In this document: one piece after another, positions 7,453 to 11,520 of the stretch | How the letters are laid out: each line of letters opens with the position of its first letter | How positions within the stretch are numbered: the stretch's first letter is position 1 | From: Xanthobacteraceae bacterium | GTDB taxonomy: Bacteria; Pseudomonadota; Alphaproteobacteria; Rhizobiales; Xanthobacteraceae | Assembly: GCA_030037185.1 (NCBI GenBank) | Contig: JASHRR010000184.1 | Coordinates: forward strand, 1-11,520 | DNA: 11,520 nt | Reading direction: 5' to 3' | The notes under the pieces: generated by a model | Database searches by the model: none | The model's input: the letters and a program-made list of their open reading frames with translations, nothing else | What the model was told of the DNA's origin: nothing | Position numbers and translations under genes: made by a program

Positions 7453-7812
7453 ATGATTCGCGTCTCACCAGTTATTCTCGCGATTTTCACCGTTGTTGCG
7501 ACTGCTGCATGGTCGCAAGAACCAGGTACTGCTGAAGATCTGCAACAAGGCCACAAGTGGGCGAAAATCATTTGTTCGTACTGTCATGTCGCCTCGCCTG
7601 ATCAAGAGGTCGAGCCCATTTTACGGCCACCGGCGCCGTCGTTTGAGTCCATTGCTCAGCGAGATGACATCAATGCCGACACAATTCGAACATTTCTTAC
7701 GACGACGCATCGGGACATTAATAGTCGGAGCGGGATGCCCAACCCTCAATTGCTCGACTTTCAAATCAGGCAACTGGCAGTCTATCTCTTGAGCTTGCGC
7801 AAACAGAAATAA
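7453..7812 (+). CDS. Small exported c-type cytochrome
   Basis: A 119-residue class I cytochrome c. The N-terminus is a signal peptide (Arg3, then a hydrophobic core to about residue 18, Trp-Ser-Gln at 20-22), so the protein should work in the periplasm. The haem site CSYCH is at residues 41-45: two Cys bind the haem covalently and His45 is one iron ligand. Met95 in a GMPNPQ segment is the likely second ligand. It is followed by LLDFQIRQLAVYLLSL, the usual C-terminal helix that packs on the haem. It is expected to carry electrons between a periplasmic dehydrogenase and the respiratory chain, but no partner gene lies nearby. The strong ribosome binding site supports expression. ATG at 7453 is used, with GTG at 7450 as the alternative. 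The gene ends about 50 bp before an IS701 remnant. Confidence 0.88.
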   Translation: MIRVSPVILAIFTVVATAAWSQEPGTAEDLQQGHKWAKIICSYCHVASPDQEVEPILRPPAPSFESIAQRDDINADTIRTFLTTTHRDINSRSGMPNPQLLDFQIRQLAVYLLSLRKQK

Positions 7813-7864
7813 CGGTGAGGTGGGGCGATGCGGCGCGGAAATCGGACGTTTGGAGGCACTCTCC

Positions 7865-8249
7865 GCTCTGCGGTCGACCGTGGGAGCGATACCGAAGCTG
7901 ACGGTTGAGGAGGGCGACCAACCAACTTTCCGGCCTTCGAAAGCCCGAGCTGGCGCCCATCAGCACCACGCCAGGGAAACGCCCGCCACCAGAGCAGCGA
8001 GATCTGCTCCAGTGCAATCTGCGGCTCGCACGTGGAATACGCGCCTCGGCGAGGGGCGGCATATTGTTGATCCCTCCCGCAGTAGATACAGTCGATAGGC
8101 GATCGGCAGGCTGGCATCACCTTAGCGATCGACAGCGTCACTGCCACCTGGCAATTGGCTTGCTTGCCGAGCTGCCCGCGATACTCGGGGGTGATTGAAG
8201 CCGAACCGTCCTTCCGGCCCCGCGCCAGCAAGGCACGACCGTCGTCTGG
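7865..8249 (-). pseudogene. IS701-family transposase remnant, frameshifted
   Basis: Reading leftward from 8249 on the minus strand, the frame gives PDDGRALLARGRKDG, then PEYRGQLGKQANCQVAVTLS (ending near 8132), which matches the core of IS701-type DDE transposases (consensus as I recall it: DDTxxxKxGxxSVGVAxQYCGQLGKQxNCQVAVSL). Near 8118 the frame shifts and continues as ASLPIAYRLYLLREG. Further on, PQIALEQI and then PGVVLMGASSG (about 7943-7975) appear in other frames. LRY and GIAPTV mark the last traceable piece at about 7870-7895. In the LMDAGYG motif the catalytic Asp is replaced by Gly. At least three frame changes, the lost catalytic residue and the missing ends make it non-functional. 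No terminal inverted repeats were found. Confidence 0.8.
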
Positions 8250-8715
8250 TTCTCCCAAGGCCGGTTGTCGGACGCGATGGCCGTGTCTCTGCGCGCTCGA
8301 GGACGCGCTCACGCAATTTGTCCGGCCGCAGATTTTCAACACCGACCAAGGCTGTCAGTTCACCAGCGCCGCCTTCACCGATGCGTTGACGGCTGCCGCG
8401 TGCGCATCTCGATGCACAGTCGCGGCCGCTGGATGGACAGCGTGTTCATCGAACGGCTCTGGCGCTTGCTCAAGCACGAGGACGTCTACCTCAAAGGCTA
8501 TGCCGACGGCCGCAAGGCGCACGGCGGTAGCGCTGAATGGTTCGGATTAACAAACACCGCCCACATCAGGCGCTGGGTAGCCGCACGCCGACGGCGGCTA
8601 GGCGCGAAGGCATCAGCGCTGGATTGCCTAAAATAGCTGCGGACATGACGCTGCGCTTGGACAACGCTAATGCGTTGCTCACATGCCCACAGCAGCAACA
8701 GCATCAACACCGCCG
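8250..8715 (+). pseudogene. IS3-family transposase (orfB) C-terminal remnant
   Basis: The C-terminal half of an IS3-type integrase-domain transposase can be followed through three frames: GRLSDAMAVSL (about 8259-8291), then ALEDALTQFVRPQIFNTDQG and the following QFTSAAFTDAL (about 8296-8395), then RISMHSRGRWMDSVFIERLW and LLKHEDVYLKGYADGRKAH (about 8402-8523), and finally HRPHQALGSRTP with LRLDNANALLTCPQ (about 8555-8690). The second and third catalytic residues of the DDE triad (Asp in NTDQG, Glu in FIERLW) are both present but in different frames. The N-terminal part, orfA and both IS ends are missing. It is certainly inactive. Confidence 0.87.
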
Positions 8716-9164
8716 GGCCACAGCGGGGCGTCCGGGGGCAATTTCTTGCCACCAAATCTGGCCCGTGTCTCACGACAGCAGATCTCAGTGACCTCGCGTA
8801 TCGGCTAATGGCTGCCAATTGCGTCCGGGTCGCCGCGCTCTTCCCGTAGTTTTCGAGAGCCCTGAGCAAGCGTATTACCATCGTGCAAGGGCACTGCGCT
8901 AACGGAGCATTTCGCAAACGCCCCTGCAGCCGCATACTGCGATGGCGCCGGTGCCGCTGGGCATCCCGATTTCGACAACCTTACATTCCGGAGCCCTGTT
9001 GGGAATCCTTCACGGTGAGGTGCCCAAGCCCGCCACAGGGGTTGTGGGCAGACGCTTGGTTTCCGAACGCGCCACTATCGTCTGCCCTGCTTTTAAAAAG
9101 CGACGGTCTGCGCTTGCCGTAACCTCGAGGTGCGGCGTCTTACTCCGCAAGTCCGCTGGAAGCC
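8716..9164. other. Intergenic stretch behind the IS remnants
   Basis: No gene is supported. This may include the lost right end of the IS3 element, but no inverted repeat or target duplication could be matched. Frames here are Arg- and Pro-rich and unconvincing. Confidence 0.4.
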
Positions 9165-9193
9165 TTGACTTTTGCACCCCGAGCTACCATTTG
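9165..9193 (+). promoter_or_regulatory. Weak candidate promoter of the sigma factor gene
   Basis: CTTGACT (from 9164) is a good match to an alphaproteobacterial -35 element, but the sequence 16-18 bp later (CCATTT/CATTTG) is a poor -10. TACCAT lies nearer, at a 14-bp spacing. If used, the leader would be about 180 nt long. The evidence is slight. Confidence 0.2.
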
Positions 9194-9377
9194 CCTGGCC
9201 GAGATGGTGCCGCCGCGCGAAGCCCGGCATGCCCACCAAATCCCCTGCAGTCTGCCGAACGGTGCTGTCCGCTCTTTGGTCATTCGGGTCGGGAGCTTTG
9301 GCCAGTTCTTCCCAGGCGGCTCGATATCTCGCGGCGCTTGGGCGCAGCGGCCATCTCTCGACAGGAATGAAAGCAAG

Positions 9378-11144
9378 ATGACTTTGCCGCGAAAGGACTC
9401 GCCCGAGCGTAACGGAGCCGCTTTCGACAATCGCGAAGGCGCGAGCGAACTCGCGCCCGCAGAGATGACCGCCCTCGATTTGGGGCTAGACCTCGATTTG
9501 GAGCTAGACTCCCAAAGTAAGGGCATCGATGCGAAAAGCACAGGCAAAGCACCTCCCTTTGGCATCCCGCTGGGAGCGATGCCAAGCAATCTGGCGGAGC
9601 TGGGAGCATTTCTGCGACCCGACAAAACGGCAAGAGAAGCAGGCTCCTCACGCGACTTGATCGATGTGTATTTCCGCCAGATGGGCAACATCGAGTTGCC
9701 GTCCCGAGAAGATGAGATCGCGGTGGCTGAGCGCATCGAGGCGGCACAGCAGGCCATCGTCGAGGGCTTATGCTGCGTTCCTATGGTGGTCGAGCGGATC
9801 GCTTTGTGGGCGCTGGAGGTCACCACAGGCCAACTTCGCCCGGCCGACCTTATAAATCTCCCAACGCTCGACTATGATTCAAACGAAGAACTGATTGAAA
9901 AGCAAGGTCAGGACGCGCACCTGACGCCACACCTCGGGTCCTATGATAATAGGCCAACGCTCCAACTTGAGGAAAAGGACCGTCTCGTCCCCAACGGAGA
10001 ATCGAATGCCGCGACTCTCCCTTGCCAGGACGGCATCGAAGTAGCTGCGCACCTCCGGCAGCTCATCATGCTCGCCGCGCAGATCCACGCGGTCGGCCGG
10101 AAGCCACATTCCGCTCACGCTCGCGGCCGGAGCGCTCGCAGGCGCCTGCAGGAGCTCACCTCCCGGTTTGCTGACGAGGCCATTGCGCTCCGCCTGCGTT
10201 GGGACCGCGTCGACAAGCTGATTGGGCTCGTGGACCATGAGCGGCAGATGCTTCTGCATGCCCAGCGAGAACTGGCGCGCTGCGAGCAGCGGGAGCCTGA
10301 TCGCGCCGCGAGATTACGCGGTGAATTGTTGGGAATCATCGACCGTGTCGGCTTGGCGCCTGACGACTTTCAAGGTGTCGCCGCCGATGTCAGCAAGGCT
10401 CATTGCGACCTCAAAGGAGCGCGCGAGCAGATAGTGAGGGGGCATCTGCGCTTGGTGATTTCGATGGCGAAGAAATACCGACGCAACAGCTCCCTCGATC
10501 TTCTTGACTTGATCCAGGAGGGCAATCTCGGCCTCATGCGTGCGGTGGAGAAGTTCGACTATCGTCGCGGCGTCAAGGTCGCGACCTACGCCATGTGGTG
10601 GATCCGCCAGTCGATCGTCCGTGCCATCGCCGACCAAGGCCGCACAATCCGCATTCCTGTGCATATGACGGAGGTCGCGGCTAAAGTCCTGCGCGAAGAC
10701 CGCAAGCTTTACCAGAAACATGGGCGAAGGCCCGAAACAGCCGAGATCGCCGCGCGGACCGGGATGCCGGTCGGTCGCGTCGAGCAAGTGCTGTCGCTGG
10801 TGCAGGAGCCGACCTCACTGGACGCTCCGATCGGCGAGGACGGCGACGCGACACTGGGCGACCTGATCGAGGCTAGCGACGCAGTCGATCCCCACACCGT
10901 CGCGGAGACAACCGCACTGCAAAGGCTTCTAGCGGAAGCACTCGGCGAGCTGACGCCGCGCGAGCAGCGCGTCCTGCGCATGCGCTTCGGCATTGGCGGC
11001 GCAGCAGATCACACGCTCGAGGAGGTCGGGAAGGAGTTTGGCGTGACCCGGGAACGCATTCGTCAGATTGAGGCCAAGGCGCTTGAAAAGCTGCGCCAGC
11101 CGCACCGTGCTCGCAAGCTCGCAACTTTCATTAGGAATTGCTGA
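9378..11144 (+). CDS. RpoD-type sigma-70 factor, accessory paralogue
   Basis: A 588-residue RNA polymerase sigma factor of the sigma-70 family (group 1/2). Region 1.2 is at about 91-130 ([20 protein letters not shown]). A non-conserved spacer at about 135-345 is of the kind seen in primary sigma factors. Region 2 is at about 352-432, with [32 protein letters not shown] and [26 protein letters not shown]. Region 3 follows to about 500. Region 4 is at about 519-585, with [17 protein letters not shown] and the [20 protein letters not shown] recognition helix. The spacer and the RpoD-like ending argue against a short ECF or RpoH type. The first 90 residues do not resemble region 1.1 and contain an acidic [12 protein letters not shown] repeat. 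Start: ATG at 9378 has AGGAA 10 nt upstream; the frame is open back to 9165, but the extra 71 residues look non-coding. Because key residues differ from RpoD, it is probably a second, specialised sigma factor. Confidence 0.9.
   Translation: MTLPRKDSPERNGAAFDNREGASELAPAEMTALDLGLDLDLELDSQSKGIDAKSTGKAPPFGIPLGAMPSNLAELGAFLRPDKTAREAGSSRDLIDVYFRQMGNIELPSREDEIAVAERIEAAQQAIVEGLCCVPMVVERIALWALEVTTGQLRPADLINLPTLDYDSNEELIEKQGQDAHLTPHLGSYDNRPTLQLEEKDRLVPNGESNAATLPCQDGIEVAAHLRQLIMLAAQIHAVGRKPHSAHARGRSARRRLQELTSRFADEAIALRLRWDRVDKLIGLVDHERQMLLHAQRELARCEQREPDRAARLRGELLGIIDRVGLAPDDFQGVAADVSKAHCDLKGAREQIVRGHLRLVISMAKKYRRNSSLDLLDLIQEGNLGLMRAVEKFDYRRGVKVATYAMWWIRQSIVRAIADQGRTIRIPVHMTEVAAKVLREDRKLYQKHGRRPETAEIAARTGMPVGRVEQVLSLVQEPTSLDAPIGEDGDATLGDLIEASDAVDPHTVAETTALQRLLAEALGELTPREQRVLRMRFGIGGAADHTLEEVGKEFGVTRERIRQIEAKALEKLRQPHRARKLATFIRNC
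9473..9508 (+). repeat. 18-bp tandem duplication inside the sigma gene
   Basis: Two adjacent 18-bp units, CCTCGATTTGGGGCTAGA and CCTCGATTTGGAGCTAGA, differ at one base. They encode LDLGLD followed by LDLELD near residues 33-45 of the sigma factor. The phase is kept, so the protein gains a short acidic, hydrophobic-alternating element. Confidence 0.8.
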
Positions 11145-11399
11145 ACGTCGGGATCACCGTTGAGGTTGGCGTCTTGCTGACCTTTTGCTCCGATGGATGG
11201 CAGTGCTGCTCGTGCTTCATTTGCTGAGGGAGCTATGCCTTGCTGGCATGACAAATGTTGCCATACGCGACGCCGTTACTCCAAGCCTATTTTGCATTTG
11301 AAAACTCCAATTAATCGTGCGTCACGAACACCACACGCCTTGAGGCAGGCATCACCGCGCCGTTGCGTCCAGCGCTCACCAGCATTGGCGAGTGCGCGG
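11145..11399. other. Intergenic stretch after the sigma gene
   Basis: No gene, clear hairpin terminator or repeat was identified. The minus-strand frame of the neighbouring recombinase fragment runs into this stretch to 11276 without family resemblance. Confidence 0.35.
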
Positions 11400-11520
11400 C
11401 CTTGGCCGCCCGTCGCCCGTTTTGAGATCGCCTCCAATATCCGATAGACGCTCACCCGACCGATGCCGAGCACTTGGCGATGAGTCTCGCTCCGAGGAGC
11501 TGCGCTTTCGAGGCGCTGCG
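11400..11520 (-). pseudogene. Serine recombinase C-terminus, frameshifted and cut by the edge
   Basis: On the minus strand, entering from the right edge, KAQLLGARLIAK in one frame and VLGIGRVSVYRILEA in another together form the C-terminal helix-turn-helix of Tn3-resolvase or invertase-type serine recombinases. That DNA-binding end typically reads AxALGIGRxSVYRxL. The two halves are joined only by a frameshift near 11473, so the gene is probably broken. The catalytic domain would lie outside the window. The exact 3' end is uncertain because the open frame continues to 11276 with no family resemblance. Confidence 0.6.

Noticed and set aside
7109..7468. Minus-strand frame of 119 residues upstream of the cytochrome
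   Set aside because: It runs antisense across the ribosome binding site and palindrome, is rich in Ser and Arg, and is not recognised.
9165..9377. N-terminal extension of the sigma factor by 71 residues
   Set aside because: The frame is open, but the extension is Arg/Pro/Gly-rich, has no ribosome binding site at its start, and begins far from any conserved region; 9378 has an AGGAA.

Overview
This GC-rich window looks like an accessory, IS-scarred region of an alphaproteobacterial chromosome or symbiosis-island-type segment. A Bradyrhizobium-like relative in the Hyphomicrobiales is the best guess. That guess rests on the codon use, on the style of the secreted M20 amidohydrolase, isoaspartyl-methyltransferase-like protein and 277-residue secreted protein, and on the kinds of decayed IS elements. 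Intact genes are sparse, intergenic stretches are long, and no operon is evident.

Layout: 1-1249 holds no convincing gene. 1250-2767 (minus) is an exported M20/AbgB-type amidohydrolase. 3447-4310 (minus) is a protein-L-isoaspartate O-methyltransferase-like SAM enzyme. 5034-5297 (plus) is a small conserved-looking hypothetical protein. 5987-6820 (plus) is a secreted protein of unknown function. 7453-7812 (plus) is a small exported c-type cytochrome with one CSYCH haem site. Directly behind it lie two degraded transposase remnants that meet end to end: an IS701-like one on the minus strand (about 7865-8249) and an IS3-like one on the plus strand (about 8250-8715). 9378-11144 (plus) is a complete sigma-70 factor of the RpoD type but without a recognisable region 1.1. 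The right edge (11400-11520, minus) holds the frameshifted C-terminal helix-turn-helix of a serine recombinase.

Two families of imperfect repeats occur. R1 (1089-1207 and 3305-3385) sits just beyond the 3' ends of both minus-strand genes. R2 (3018-3087 and 5411-5479) lies in two gene-poor stretches. A perfect 17-bp palindrome lies upstream of the cytochrome gene.

Three of the five larger products (amidohydrolase, 277-residue protein, cytochrome) appear to be exported, so part of the region may serve periplasmic metabolism. The genes are well separated and nothing shows that they work together. The most notable item is the accessory RpoD-like sigma factor. It keeps the -35-reading helix but differs from E. 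coli sigma-70 at positions used for promoter melting and for reading the -12 base. I found no clear evidence of a new multi-gene system.
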